This document shows positions 44,193 through 56,410 of a stretch of 64,000 nt of DNA, in pieces (positions within the stretch are counted from its first letter, which is position 1; the number at the start of each line of letters is the position of its first letter). This DNA comes from Formosa haliotis (lineage in GTDB: Bacteria; Bacteroidota; Bacteroidia; Flavobacteriales; Flavobacteriaceae): positions 2,105,501 to 2,169,500 of the forward strand of contig NZ_BDEL01000001.1 in assembly GCF_001685485.1 (NCBI RefSeq). Reading direction: 5' to 3'. Under the pieces are notes generated by a model. It saw only the letters and a program-made list of their open reading frames with translations, ran no database searches and had not been told where the DNA came from. Made by a program: the position numbers and the translations under genes.

Positions 44193-46576
44193 TATGCTTT
44201 TATTTTAATTTCTAATTCAACGTTTGTATTCCAACTTACCGGAATATTTAGTACCTGAGTATTTCTATTGTAGGTAAACGGTATATTTTTTCCTTTAACT
44301 TTTATGCTTTTAGGCTCCGATTTTATATTATGAACCGTTAATAGGATATGTTTTGTTTGTGTGGTATAATTGGCACCAATATCTGCATCAAACTTAAAAA
44401 CAACATGGTTATTCACGCTATCAAATGAAAACTTAAGCATTTCGAAAGCACCGTTTTCAAAAGCCTTTAAAGTGATACCATCATCATTATACAAATGATA
44501 TGTGCTGTGTTTTACAGAATCGTCATTGTAGTAATGAAGCAATACATCGTTTCCTTTATAATTCTTTGTATTCTGCATTGGTTTTGCCATCGGAATAAAT
44601 GCCCCTGCTTTAACATAAGTAGGAATATGGTTTTCTGAAACAAAAACTGTTTTGGTTTGTCCACCAGCTATTTTTTCATCGGTATAAAAATCAAACCACA
44701 AGTGATTCTTAGGAAAAATTACTTCTTGCTTCTTTACTCCGGATTTTAAAATTGGAGACACTAAAAATGAATCGCCCCAATAATAAGTACTAGATTGATT
44801 CTGTAGAGCAACATCGGCCGAATTTTCGAAAAATAACGGACGCATTAATGGTGTTCCGTGTTGATTATTTAAAAATGCTAAATTGTAATTATAAGGCAAC
44901 AAAGCATAACGTAATTTTATAGTTTCTCGTGCTAAACCTTTAGCTTTTTCGCTTCTGAAAACAGGTTCGCTAGCCACCTCCTCCTGTGCATGCGGTCTGT
45001 AAATAGGTTGAAAAACACCATACTGTAACCATCTTGCATATAATTCATCATCTAGGTTTGCCCCTGCAAAACCACCTAAATCGCTATGCATATACCCCAA
45101 GCCTTGCATTCCCATTTGAAGTGCTATTTCTGGCTGACTTTGTAGACCTCCCCAAGTGCGATTTACGTCTCCGGACCACGGAATTAACCCGTAGCGTTGA
45201 GCCCCAGAATATCCCGCACGCATTAAAATAAATGGCCGTGTATTTTTATTAATTTCTATACTACTATTATACACCAATTTGGCCCAATCTTGTCCGTAGA
45301 TATTATGAACTTCGTCTGCTGTTCCTTGGGCATGCATTAATGCTTTTGGATGCACTTCTGGCTCTCCTAAATCACCCCAAATTCCAGAAACTCCCTGTTT
45401 AAACAACTCTTTATAAATATTAGAAAACCAATGGTATCCTGAGGCACTATAAATATCTATCAATCCTGTGTTTCCGAAGAAAAAATCGTAAGTAAACGGA
45501 TTTCCTAGTGTGTCTTTAGCCAGCACATTTTCCCGCACCGCTTCTTCCCAGCGTTTAGACGTGGTTAACACAAAGGGTTCGGTAATTAAAATAGTATGCA
45601 CCCCTTGATCTGCAAAATCTTTAATCATTTTTTTAGGTGTAGGAAATGAATCTGTATCGAAAGCCAAATTTCCCATAGTACCTTGAACTGTTTTCCCAAA
45701 CCAATACAGGTCTAATATCACCGCGTCTACAGGAATATCCTCTTCCTTAAATTTTGAAATGGTAGCTCTAGTTTCTGCTTCCGAATGGTAGCCAAATCTG
45801 CTTGAGAAGTTCCCCAAAGCCCATCTTGGCGGCATAGGTTGCCTTCCTGTTAAAAGGGTGTATTCATCTACAATTTCCGCCCACGACTCTGCAGCAATAA
45901 CTTGATATGTTTTACGTCCAGAAATTGTTTCGTAAGTCAGCGTGTTATCCTTTTTACTATCTAAATCCAAGTATCCTAAAGGAGCATTATCAAAATGAAT
46001 CATGTATTTTTTTGAAGAAAACACAATGGGTAAAGTATAATTCATCAACTCACTATGCGTTTCGTAACCGTAATGTGCACGATTGTAAAGTTCTAATCGG
46101 TATCCACGACGATTCATCCCTAAAGCTCTAGCGCCACCGCCATATAAAACCTCGGTACTATCTAAATTAAATTGAATGGTTTCGCCTTCTGCCCGATTCT
46201 TATAACCCTCCTTTTCTGTTATTAAAGGCTTTCCTTTATAGACATATTGAATTTGAAATGGTGCTTTTATAATAGTAACCGAAAGTCCTTGTGATTTTAA
46301 AACAACTGCTTCAGAGGTTTCTGAAATCGTACTAAAATCCATTTTTGGCTTTAGAACCACAGCATGAGATTCTGGATTTAAAACTTCTCCTTTCGGAACA
46401 AAAGTGGTTTCTACAATAGATTCGTTGTATAATTTAAAGACATAAAACCCGTCATTTACAGTCACTTTATATCCTAAATCAGAAGGTGCTGCATTTACAA
46501 AAATGCGATTCTCATTTTGTGCTAAACAACCTATAGAAAGACCTATAATTAAGAAAAAGGGAATAAAAAATTTCAT
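44192..46576 (-). CDS. GH31 alpha-glucosidase
   Basis: The 794-residue protein is a glycoside hydrolase family 31 enzyme with an N-terminal beta domain, a catalytic barrel and C-terminal beta domains. The nucleophile Asp402 lies in SGIWGDLGEPEVHP and the acid/base Asp in PWSGDVNRTW. The N terminus (MKFFIPFFLIIGLSIGCLAQ) can be read as a signal peptide cut after LAQ or as a lipoprotein with Cys17, so it acts in the periplasm or on a membrane. It should release glucose from the non-reducing end of maltodextrins or isomaltose-type ends. Its stop overlaps the next gene. Confidence 0.92.
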   Translation of the reverse strand: MKFFIPFFLIIGLSIGCLAQNENRIFVNAAPSDLGYKVTVNDGFYVFKLYNESIVETTFVPKGEVLNPESHAVVLKPKMDFSTISETSEAVVLKSQGLSVTIIKAPFQIQYVYKGKPLITEKEGYKNRAEGETIQFNLDSTEVLYGGGARALGMNRRGYRLELYNRAHYGYETHSELMNYTLPIVFSSKKYMIHFDNAPLGYLDLDSKKDNTLTYETISGRKTYQVIAAESWAEIVDEYTLLTGRQPMPPRWALGNFSSRFGYHSEAETRATISKFKEEDIPVDAVILDLYWFGKTVQGTMGNLAFDTDSFPTPKKMIKDFADQGVHTILITEPFVLTTSKRWEEAVRENVLAKDTLGNPFTYDFFFGNTGLIDIYSASGYHWFSNIYKELFKQGVSGIWGDLGEPEVHPKALMHAQGTADEVHNIYGQDWAKLVYNSSIEINKNTRPFILMRAGYSGAQRYGLIPWSGDVNRTWGGLQSQPEIALQMGMQGLGYMHSDLGGFAGANLDDELYARWLQYGVFQPIYRPHAQEEVASEPVFRSEKAKGLARETIKLRYALLPYNYNLAFLNNQHGTPLMRPLFFENSADVALQNQSSTYYWGDSFLVSPILKSGVKKQEVIFPKNHLWFDFYTDEKIAGGQTKTVFVSENHIPTYVKAGAFIPMAKPMQNTKNYKGNDVLLHYYNDDSVKHSTYHLYNDDGITLKAFENGAFEMLKFSFDSVNNHVVFKFDADIGANYTTQTKHILLTVHNIKSEPKSIKVKGKNIPFTYNRNTQVLNIPVSWNTNVELEIKIKA

Positions 46577-46577
46577 A

Positions 46578-47552
46578 CTAATTTGCCATTAAAAAGGTAA
46601 AGGGAATATAAATTCGTTTTTGCCATGATGCTTCCGAATGATCGGCACCTTCAATCTTTTTGTTCATAAAATTATTAGAGGTGTAACCTGCATTTTGAAA
46701 CAACGCATTGACGGCTGTTTCGTATTTTGGGTAATATTGATCTAAGGTTTTAGTTCCAAAATCAAAATACAATTTATGTGAATTTGGTTTTGGCATATGG
46801 GCCTTTATATAATCGAAAAATGCTTTAGGAAATGGCCCCGGTGTTTCAGGGTCTATGCCTGGCCAATGAGTCGACATACAAGCTGCACCACCAAAAATTT
46901 CGGGATATTCGCAAATGGCATACCAAGACATTAATCCCCCCATACTTGAGCCCGCAACGACTGTATTTTCTAAACTCTTTAACGTTGAAAACTGAGCATC
47001 TATAAAAGGTTTAATTTCTTCAACTAAATATTTTAAATACGCATCGCCTTTAAAAATTATATTCGGATTATCTTTTTGGGCATACGCTAAAAATGCTTTT
47101 TTGCCTTCTGGATTTAAATAATCGATGGCTTTCTGTGGAAACAAATCGGCATATCGTGTTTCTGAAATACTATGAATGCCCACGACAATAAAACCTCTAG
47201 TTTTATGGGATTTCATCAATTCTGAAGCAACCTCATCCACTTTCCATTCTTGATGATTCCAAGTTACTGAAGCATCAAACAGCATTTGTCCGTCGTGCAT
47301 ATAAAGCACAGCGTATTTTTTAGATTTAGAATATCCGTCTGGCAACCAAATATCAACCGTTCTTGGAGTAATGAATTTTGACGGAAATTTTTCAACTCTA
47401 AACAATTCACCTGAAGATATATTTGCATTGGCCAATGGTAGCGCTTCAATGGTTTCGCCACTTGTATTCACTGCAGTTATTTGTGCCTCTAAATGTTGCG
47501 CCATAAAGACACCTAATAAACAAGTAAATAAAACCCTATACAACCAGTTCAT
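46578..47552 (-). CDS. CE1-like secreted esterase
   Basis: The 324-residue protein has a signal peptide (FTCLLGVFMAQHLEAQ) and an alpha/beta-hydrolase fold of the esterase D/CE1 type. The nucleophile Ser is in VVAGSSMGGLMSW, preceded by VDIWLPDGYSKSKKYAVLYMHDG; the catalytic His is in GADHSEASW near the C terminus. Starch has no ester groups, so its presence inside this cluster is unexpected; it could deacetylate modified alpha-glucan or remove substituents from another glycan. It lies two bases before the GH31 gene and four after the fourth GH13 gene. Confidence 0.85.
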   Translation of the reverse strand: MNWLYRVLFTCLLGVFMAQHLEAQITAVNTSGETIEALPLANANISSGELFRVEKFPSKFITPRTVDIWLPDGYSKSKKYAVLYMHDGQMLFDASVTWNHQEWKVDEVASELMKSHKTRGFIVVGIHSISETRYADLFPQKAIDYLNPEGKKAFLAYAQKDNPNIIFKGDAYLKYLVEEIKPFIDAQFSTLKSLENTVVAGSSMGGLMSWYAICEYPEIFGGAACMSTHWPGIDPETPGPFPKAFFDYIKAHMPKPNSHKLYFDFGTKTLDQYYPKYETAVNALFQNAGYTSNNFMNKKIEGADHSEASWQKRIYIPFTFLMAN

Positions 47553-47555
47553 AAT

Positions 47556-49454
47556 CTACTGTTTAGTGGTTAACAAATGAAATCCGGCACCATTGAGTTT
47601 TAGTGATGCATCCCAAAGCACGGACTCGTCTGAAATTATATTTTTAAGAGTTTCACCTTCTAGACCTAACTCCTTAAAGCGAGTTAAGTCTAAATCATCT
47701 AAAGATTCATTTTTATTTAAAACAAGAACTACCGTTTCACCTTCTAAAGATCGGGATAGCACATAAACACCGTATTCTGGAGCAAAATGAATGGTTTTTC
47801 CTTTGTGAATCGCACCGCTATTTTTTCTATAATTGACTATTTTACTCACAAAATTCTGCATACCGGCTTGGTCTTGCGTTAAACCTTCTCCTGAAAACGC
47901 ATTCACCTCATCCCCATTCCAACCACCAGGGAAATCGGTGCGAATTAAACCATGATCGTGCGGTTTCGCTGTATTTTGCATTAAAATTTCGGTCCCATAA
48001 TACATTTGTGGAATTCTGGGCATAAGAAAAATATAAGCCAAGGCCATTTTAGTATGCGTTACATGTTCTTTTAATTGTGTAAATACGCGATCCATATCGT
48101 GATTGTCAGGAAAAATCATAAGATCTTCGGGAGTAGTATAGGCAAAATCCATAGCTAGACCTTCGTACATTTTCACAAAACCGGTATCCCATGTTTCCTC
48201 TTCGTTTAAGGCCTCTACAATATATTTTTGCATCGGAAAATCCATAGTCGATTTTAAGTGCGACTCATATCCCTCTTTATTTGGTGTTCCCGTTTGCCAA
48301 TATCTCACCAACAACGGATTTGTACTCCACTCTTCACCCACGATACTGAAATTTGGATATTCTTTCATAATGGCTCGAGCCCAATCACTCATAAAATCCT
48401 TATCGGAATACGGGTAAGTATCTTGGCGAATACCTCCTAGAGCTAATGTTTCTATCCACCAAATATTATTTTGAATGATATAATTCGCCATAAATGGATT
48501 ACGCTGATTGAGGTCGGGCATAGCCGATACAAACCAACCTTCGGTCATTTCTTTTTTATCGATAGCCGAAGCATACGCATCTTGATTTACGGTACGCCTA
48601 TGATTCGAATTTTTAAGCTCCCCGTGGTTCTCGAAGGTTTCTTGTTGATTTATCCAATCTGAAAATGGTAAATCTGCCATCCACCAATGCTCGCTTCCAC
48701 AGTGATTTGCAACCATATCCATGATTAATTTTAAACCACGTTCACTCATTTCTTGAGACAATTCTATGTATTCATCCATGGTTCCAAAACGCGGATCGAC
48801 TTGATAAAAATCGGTAATCGCATAGCCATGATACGAGGAATTCGACATGTCGTTTGTTAGAAGCGGTGTTGGCCAAATGGCCGTAAATCCTAATCCATGA
48901 ATATAGTCTAGGTGGTTTATCATGCCCCGAATATCGCCCCCATGTCTTCCGTAATCGTCATCGCGATTTACCGTAGTTTCGTTAAGTGCTGTATCTATAT
49001 CATTTTTCGTGTTTCCATTAGCAAACCTATCTGGAGTTATCAGGTAAATAGCATCAGAACTATTAAAACCTACATAATCTGTGGCCTTTCTATCTCTTGC
49101 TTTTAATTGATAAGGATAGGTTTCTGTCTTGCCGTTTTTAAAATTAAGAACAATATCAAACTGTCCAGGTTTTGCCGTTTTATCTATATCTAGATCGATA
49201 AACAAATAATTAGGACTTTTGGCTTTATGTACCTTCTTAAGATGCACACCTTCATATTTAATTTCAGGAATTGCCTCACCCATGTTCGGTCCGTGAATCA
49301 TGATTTGTAAGGCTGAATTTTCGAAACCTACCCACCAATTTGGTGGTTCAACTTGTGTAATTTGTCCTTGTATATTTGGTGTTACTAACATAATAAACAA
49401 ACTTACTATTAATCCTTTTTTTATTTTATTCAACATACTCAAAGCGCGTTTCAT
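47556..49454 (-). CDS. Secreted GH13 with N-terminal cyclomaltodextrinase-type domain (SusA-like)
   Basis: I use the ATG at 49454 (632 residues) because the upstream alternative is a TTG. A signal peptide (LFIMLVTPNIQGQ) is followed by an Ig-like N-terminal domain beginning ITQVEPPNWWVGFENSAL, as in neopullulanase and cyclomaltodextrinase enzymes. The barrel has MDMVANHCGSEHWW, GIRQDTYPYSD with nucleophile Asp345, IVGEEWSTNP and FPDNHDMDRVF. It probably acts in the periplasm on maltodextrins, cyclodextrins or pullulan. It starts the run that continues with esterase, GH31 and three lipoprotein GH13 genes. Confidence 0.92.
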   Translation of the reverse strand: MKRALSMLNKIKKGLIVSLFIMLVTPNIQGQITQVEPPNWWVGFENSALQIMIHGPNMGEAIPEIKYEGVHLKKVHKAKSPNYLFIDLDIDKTAKPGQFDIVLNFKNGKTETYPYQLKARDRKATDYVGFNSSDAIYLITPDRFANGNTKNDIDTALNETTVNRDDDYGRHGGDIRGMINHLDYIHGLGFTAIWPTPLLTNDMSNSSYHGYAITDFYQVDPRFGTMDEYIELSQEMSERGLKLIMDMVANHCGSEHWWMADLPFSDWINQQETFENHGELKNSNHRRTVNQDAYASAIDKKEMTEGWFVSAMPDLNQRNPFMANYIIQNNIWWIETLALGGIRQDTYPYSDKDFMSDWARAIMKEYPNFSIVGEEWSTNPLLVRYWQTGTPNKEGYESHLKSTMDFPMQKYIVEALNEEETWDTGFVKMYEGLAMDFAYTTPEDLMIFPDNHDMDRVFTQLKEHVTHTKMALAYIFLMPRIPQMYYGTEILMQNTAKPHDHGLIRTDFPGGWNGDEVNAFSGEGLTQDQAGMQNFVSKIVNYRKNSGAIHKGKTIHFAPEYGVYVLSRSLEGETVVLVLNKNESLDDLDLTRFKELGLEGETLKNIISDESVLWDASLKLNGAGFHLLTTKQ

Positions 49455-49501
49455 AATTAAACAATTTAGCTGTTCGTTTGGCGTCAAAACATCATATTTA
49501 A

Positions 49502-49585
49502 GTCATGCCGAACTTATTTCGACATCCCATGGTATATGGAATTCAACACTTTATTTTGAAACTCTGAAATATATTCAGGGTAACG
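49502..49585. repeat. Flavobacterial intergenic inverted repeat (copy 1)
   Basis: GTCATGCCGAACTTATTTCG at the left and CTCTGAAATATATTCAGGGT at the right resemble the GTCATxCTGAAC...TTCAGGATGAC repeats that occur in many Flavobacteria. The copy is degenerate. It lies between the GH97 and GH13 genes. Confidence 0.4.
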
Positions 49586-49638
49586 AGCAACTTTATGACT
49601 GAATATGGCTATTCAACTTAAACCATTTAGAAATATCA

Positions 49639-51780
<2,142 letters not shown>

Positions 51781-51793
51781 TCACAATCTAAAT

Positions 51794-51877
51794 GAGAGCC
51801 TGAAACAAGTTTCCACTTCTCTCTAGGCTCCATTTTGAATACGATTGTGTGAAGTCCTGAAACAGATTCAGGATAAC
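51794..51877. repeat. Degenerate flavobacterial intergenic repeat (copy 2)
   Basis: GAGAGCCTGAAACAAGTTTC on the left and TCCTGAAACAGATTCAGGAT on the right are again like the CTGAAACAAGTTCAGGAT family. It lies between the GH97 and GH65 genes and may act as a terminator or be a neutral repeat. Confidence 0.35.
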
Positions 51878-51977
51878 CTTACAAATTGTCTTTCTGTCTA
51901 TTAAAATCTCGTTTCTAGATTCTATTTAAAGGAGATTCTTTATTATCTTCCAATTAATCTATTTCCAAATCCACATA

Positions 51978-54272
51978 TCAATCTTCTAACCTCAACATCA
52001 AGGTTTCACCAAACGATAAGATTTCTAATTCGTTTCCTTTTTCGAGTTTAAATTCAGCTCCTTTTTGAGTGACATGAACTTTTACAATCTGATTTCTAAA
52101 GTTGACTTTAAACGAATAAGCGTCCCACTGTTCTGGAATTTTAGGTTCGAAAGACAGGGTATTATTTTTAATACGCATACCTCCAAAACCTTCAACAATA
52201 CTCATCCAAGTTCCTGCCATAGAGGTAATATGAAGGCCTTCTTCGACTTCTTTATTATAATCGTCTAAATCTAAACGCGAGGTTCTTAAATAAAATTGGT
52301 ACGCCTGGTCCATACGGTCTAATTTCGCGGCTTGAATACTGTGCACGCAAGGCGATAAAGAACTTTCGTGAACAGTAAACGGTTCGTAGAAATCGAAATG
52401 ACGCTCAAGTTCTTCGGTTGTAAAATGATCTTCAAAAAAGTAAAATCCCTGTAAGGTATCTGCTTGCTTAATATATGGCGAACGCAAAATGCGATCCCAA
52501 GACCATTTCTGATTAATTGGGCGAGACGCTTTATCTAAGTCGGCTACAGTAATAAGTTCTTTATCTAAGAAGCCATCTTGTTGTAAATATACATTATGCT
52601 CTTCCGAGAATGGTAAATACATGTCGCTCGTTACCGCTTTCCATTGTCTTAATTCAGCTTCAGTAAGGTTTACTTTGTCTTGAATTCTATCGAAATCTGC
52701 TTCATACTCCGCAGCTACTTTTTTAATGTTTTCGATGGCATAATCTATACACCACTTGGCTATATAATTGGTGTAAAAATTATTATTCACGTTATTTTCG
52801 TACTCATTTGGTCCTGTAACTCCAAGAATAACATACTTATTATGCACTTTAGATAAAGTAGCACGTTGTTGCCAAAAACGAGCAATTCCGATTAACACTT
52901 CTAATCCTTTTTCTGGAATATAGCTGTAGTCGTTTGTATAGCGGTGATAGTTAAATATAGCAAATGCTATGGCACCATTTCTATGAATTTCCTCGAAGGT
53001 AATTTCCCATTCGTTATGGCATTCTTCACCATTCATAGTCACCATAGGATACAATGCTGCGCCGTTAGTAAATCCTAATTTTTCTGCATTTTCAATGGCA
53101 CGATCTAAATGATTATAACGGTATTCTAGCAAATTACGGGCAACTTTCTGGTCTTTAGTAGCCATGTAAAACGGAATACAATACGCTTCGGTATCCCAAT
53201 AGGTACTTCCTCCATATTTTTCGCCAGTAAATCCTTTAGGACCAATATTTAATCGTGCATCTTTACCTAAATAGGTATGATTTAATTGCATGATATTAAA
53301 TCGGATACCTTGCTGCGCTTTTACATCGCCTTCGATAGTAATATCGGCCATGTCCCAAATTTTAGCCCAGGCCAGTTCTTGCTGAGTTAACAAATGCTGA
53401 AACCCTAAAGCCATTGCTTTTTTAATTACATCTTTTGCTGCTGCTATTAAAAAATTCGCTTCATGATTACGATCTACAGTATATCCTCCATATTTATGAA
53501 TAGAAAATGTTTGATTTTGTTTTACTGCTGAAGTATATTTAAAGGTGATTGATCTATCGGTATGAGACACCTCTTCTTTAGCTTCCAATTTCTTTTCGTC
53601 CAGGAAATATTCTGAAGCCATAAACGTACAGGTTTTAAATTCTGTTTTCATGGTGTAGGCTTCAATAAAGCCCATATTCCCGTCTTGAGACACCGCTGTA
53701 GTTTCCCAAAATTTATCATCCCAGTTACTATCTTCGTTAGTTATACCCGAATCTAAATAGGGTTCGAAGGTAATTTCGGCATCACCATTTAAAGGCGTTA
53801 CACTATAAGAAATGGCTCCTAACTCATCATAATCTAAACTTAAAAAGCGCTTAGCTTCTACCTGAATTTCTGTCCCGTTTGCAAGCACTGCTTTAAACGT
53901 ACGCGACAAAAATCCTGCTTTCATGTTTAACTCACGTTTAAAATCTGAAACAGATGTACAGGTAAATAAATCTAAAGGCATGCCGTTAACAAAGACATTA
54001 ATTCCAATCCAACTTGGCGCATTAAGTACTTTAGCAAAATATTCTGGGTAACCGTTTTTCCACCAACCTACTCGGGTTTTATCAGGGTAATACACTCCGG
54101 CAATATAACTCCCCTGAAATGTTGGCCCCGAATAGTACTCTTCAAAATTTGCACGTTGCCCCATAGCACCGTTTCCAATACTAAATAAACTCTCTGACGA
54201 TTTAACGCGTTCTACATCAAATCCTTCTTCTATAATCGACCAATTGTCTGGTTTAATATAATCTTGATTCAT
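51978..54272 (-). CDS. GH65 maltose/kojibiose-type phosphorylase
   Basis: The 764-residue protein is a glycoside hydrolase family 65 enzyme. The N-terminal beta domain begins NWSIIEEGFDVERVKSSES; the helical barrel has YGGSTYWDTEAYCIPFY and the general-acid region ECHNEWEITFEEIHRNGA, in which a Glu is the expected catalytic acid; the phosphate-binding region SVHESS-type segment reads FTVHESSLSPCVHS. No signal peptide is present, so it works in the cytosol, splitting maltose with phosphate to beta-glucose-1-phosphate and glucose. The beta-phosphoglucomutase and the transporter next door fit this. Trehalose or kojibiose phosphorylase are alternatives. Confidence 0.9.
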   Translation of the reverse strand: MNQDYIKPDNWSIIEEGFDVERVKSSESLFSIGNGAMGQRANFEEYYSGPTFQGSYIAGVYYPDKTRVGWWKNGYPEYFAKVLNAPSWIGINVFVNGMPLDLFTCTSVSDFKRELNMKAGFLSRTFKAVLANGTEIQVEAKRFLSLDYDELGAISYSVTPLNGDAEITFEPYLDSGITNEDSNWDDKFWETTAVSQDGNMGFIEAYTMKTEFKTCTFMASEYFLDEKKLEAKEEVSHTDRSITFKYTSAVKQNQTFSIHKYGGYTVDRNHEANFLIAAAKDVIKKAMALGFQHLLTQQELAWAKIWDMADITIEGDVKAQQGIRFNIMQLNHTYLGKDARLNIGPKGFTGEKYGGSTYWDTEAYCIPFYMATKDQKVARNLLEYRYNHLDRAIENAEKLGFTNGAALYPMVTMNGEECHNEWEITFEEIHRNGAIAFAIFNYHRYTNDYSYIPEKGLEVLIGIARFWQQRATLSKVHNKYVILGVTGPNEYENNVNNNFYTNYIAKWCIDYAIENIKKVAAEYEADFDRIQDKVNLTEAELRQWKAVTSDMYLPFSEEHNVYLQQDGFLDKELITVADLDKASRPINQKWSWDRILRSPYIKQADTLQGFYFFEDHFTTEELERHFDFYEPFTVHESSLSPCVHSIQAAKLDRMDQAYQFYLRTSRLDLDDYNKEVEEGLHITSMAGTWMSIVEGFGGMRIKNNTLSFEPKIPEQWDAYSFKVNFRNQIVKVHVTQKGAEFKLEKGNELEILSFGETLMLRLED

Positions 54273-54350
54273 TTTATTTAAGATAATAGCATATTACGAT
54301 AGGTTTCCTGAACTGGAAAAAAATCAGAAAACGACATGACTTCGCATGCG

Positions 54351-55007
54351 CTAGTTATTAATTATTTTATTTAAAAATTCTGTTGAAATCTCCGTGAAGT
54401 CTTTAAAAACATAATCGGCTTCATATAACACATCTTGACTTCCTATACCTATTGAAATCATGTTGGCAGTATTTGCTGCTTGTACACCCGCAACAGAATC
54501 CTCGAAAACCACACAGTCTTCTGGCTTTATGTTTAATGCCGTAGCGGCATTTAAAAATACTTCGGGATCTGGTTTGGCTTTGCTAACATCGTTACCATCT
54601 ACAATAGACTGGAATTTTGGTAATAAATGTACTTTTTCTAAAATTCTTCTTGCGTTTTTACTTGCCGACCCCAGGGCGATGCCTTGGTTCTCATCAATTA
54701 AATAATCTAACACTTTAGGTACATCGGGTAAAATTTCGCTCTCATCCATATTATCAATAAACTCTAAATACTCTGTATTTTTTAAGGTCATTAACTCTTG
54801 AAATTTAGCATCGGAAACCGTTTTATTTCCCCAAGCTAATATTTTTTTTAGCGATTCTACACGGCTTACACCTTTAAGCTGTTCGTTTTGGGTTTCGGTA
54901 AAATCGAAATCTAAACTGTTAGCTAGGTTTTTCCAAGCCAGGAAGTGATATTTAGCGGTATCAACAATAACACCGTCTAGATCAAAAATAAATCCTTTTG
55001 TTTTCAT
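54351..55007 (-). CDS. pgmB: Beta-phosphoglucomutase
   Basis: The 218-residue HAD-family protein begins FIFDLDGVIVDTAKYHF with the nucleophile Asp and acid/base Asp of the DxDxV motif; the cap domain has LKGVSRVESLKKIL, and GSASKNARRILEKV and EDSVAGVQAA provide the remaining motifs. It converts beta-glucose-1-phosphate to glucose-6-phosphate in the cytosol. Its start overlaps the stop of the MFS gene in TAATG, and GH65 follows after 79 bases, so transport and phosphorolysis are coupled in one operon. Confidence 0.94.
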   Translation of the reverse strand: MKTKGFIFDLDGVIVDTAKYHFLAWKNLANSLDFDFTETQNEQLKGVSRVESLKKILAWGNKTVSDAKFQELMTLKNTEYLEFIDNMDESEILPDVPKVLDYLIDENQGIALGSASKNARRILEKVHLLPKFQSIVDGNDVSKAKPDPEVFLNAATALNIKPEDCVVFEDSVAGVQAANTANMISIGIGSQDVLYEADYVFKDFTEISTEFLNKIINN

Positions 55008-56386
55008 TAGTTTTCTTTTTCTGGTTGATATGAAATAGCATTTTTATCGGTAATTAATATATTACAAAGTCCTGCAACTATTAGACTAAAACCAGCTACA
55101 AGCATAGCATTTATAGTCGCTTCTCCTAATAAGTTAGATACAAAATTGATTCCTCCTATTGCTGCAATAATTTGTGGAATAACAATAAACATATTAAAAA
55201 TCCCCATAAACATACCCATTTTATTTGGATCTACAGCACTGGATAACATGGCATAAGGCATAGATAATATACTACCCCAAGCAATTCCAACAAGAATAAA
55301 AGAGTACTTTAGAAACTCTGGAGACGGCACATAATACATCGATAAAAACCCTAACCCTCCTAAAAATAGCGAAAACATATGTACATATTTTCTGTTTATA
55401 TTTTTTTTAGAAGTATAGAATGCTAAAATAAGTGCAAATGCCATAGAGGACAAACCGTAAATTCCCATTGCCGACCCCACTAGATTTGATGCCTTTTGAA
55501 ATGCGGTATTTGCTACATCGAAGGCTGCTGCTTGCGCTGGGATAGCTAGGTCGTACGCAGATTCTATAGGTGCTGGTGTGCGAAACACATGCTCGGTTAA
55601 AGCTGGGTTTGCCATACTCCACATGGTAAAAAATGCAAACCAACTAAAGAACTGAATGAGCCCTAACTTTTTCATGGTGGTTGGCATATTCCCTATATTA
55701 TTTATAATATCTGGAATAAATTGGTTTTTTTTAGCCTTCTCTTTTTCAAAAGCCTCCATATTTTCTGGCGGATATTCTGTAGTGGTAAAAACAGTATATA
55801 AAATACTTAATAAAAACACCACAGCCCCAATGGCAAACGCCACTTTAACGGACATTGGAACAACGCCCATGGGAGCAGCATCGCTTACGCCAAGTTGAGA
55901 CACTAACCAAGGCAAATTACTAGCAATATACGTACCTATACCAATAATTAGCGTTTGCACCACAAAACCATAAGAGCGTTGAGAATCTGGTAATTTATCG
56001 GCTACTAAAGCCCTAAACGGCTCCATAGAAATATTAATGGAAGCATCTAAAATCCATAAAAATCCCGCTGCTACCCAAAGTGCAGGAGAATGCGGCACGA
56101 TAAATAAGGCTATAGAGCTTAAAATAGCTCCAATAAGAAAGTAAGGTCTACGACGACCCCATCGTGGACTCCACGTGCGATCGCTCATATAACCAATAAT
56201 AGGTTGAACCAATAATCCCGTTAAAGGCGCAGCAATCCATAACAATGGAATGGCTTCTTTATCGGCTCCTAAAGTTTGAAATATTCGAGACATAAAGCCT
56301 CCTTGTAATGCAAATCCGAATTGTATTCCTAGAAATCCGAAACTCATGTTCCAAATTTCCCAGAAACTAAGGGCGCGCTTTTTCAT
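55007..56386 (-). CDS. MFS/SLC45-type maltose transporter
   Basis: The 459-residue protein has about twelve membrane helices. The loop after helix 2 carries GYMSDRTWSPRWGRRRPYF, the RGRRRPY signature of the SLC45/sucrose-maltose proton symporter group. Its position between lacI and pgmB-GH65 makes an alpha-glucoside such as maltose the likely cargo, carried from periplasm to cytosol. Upstream (56411-56506) are several inverted repeats that may be binding sites for the regulator encoded next door. Confidence 0.9.
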   Translation of the reverse strand: MKKRALSFWEIWNMSFGFLGIQFGFALQGGFMSRIFQTLGADKEAIPLLWIAAPLTGLLVQPIIGYMSDRTWSPRWGRRRPYFLIGAILSSIALFIVPHSPALWVAAGFLWILDASINISMEPFRALVADKLPDSQRSYGFVVQTLIIGIGTYIASNLPWLVSQLGVSDAAPMGVVPMSVKVAFAIGAVVFLLSILYTVFTTTEYPPENMEAFEKEKAKKNQFIPDIINNIGNMPTTMKKLGLIQFFSWFAFFTMWSMANPALTEHVFRTPAPIESAYDLAIPAQAAAFDVANTAFQKASNLVGSAMGIYGLSSMAFALILAFYTSKKNINRKYVHMFSLFLGGLGFLSMYYVPSPEFLKYSFILVGIAWGSILSMPYAMLSSAVDPNKMGMFMGIFNMFIVIPQIIAAIGGINFVSNLLGEATINAMLVAGFSLIVAGLCNILITDKNAISYQPEKEN

Positions 56387-56410
56387 TATAGTATTATTAA
56401 ATTGATACTA

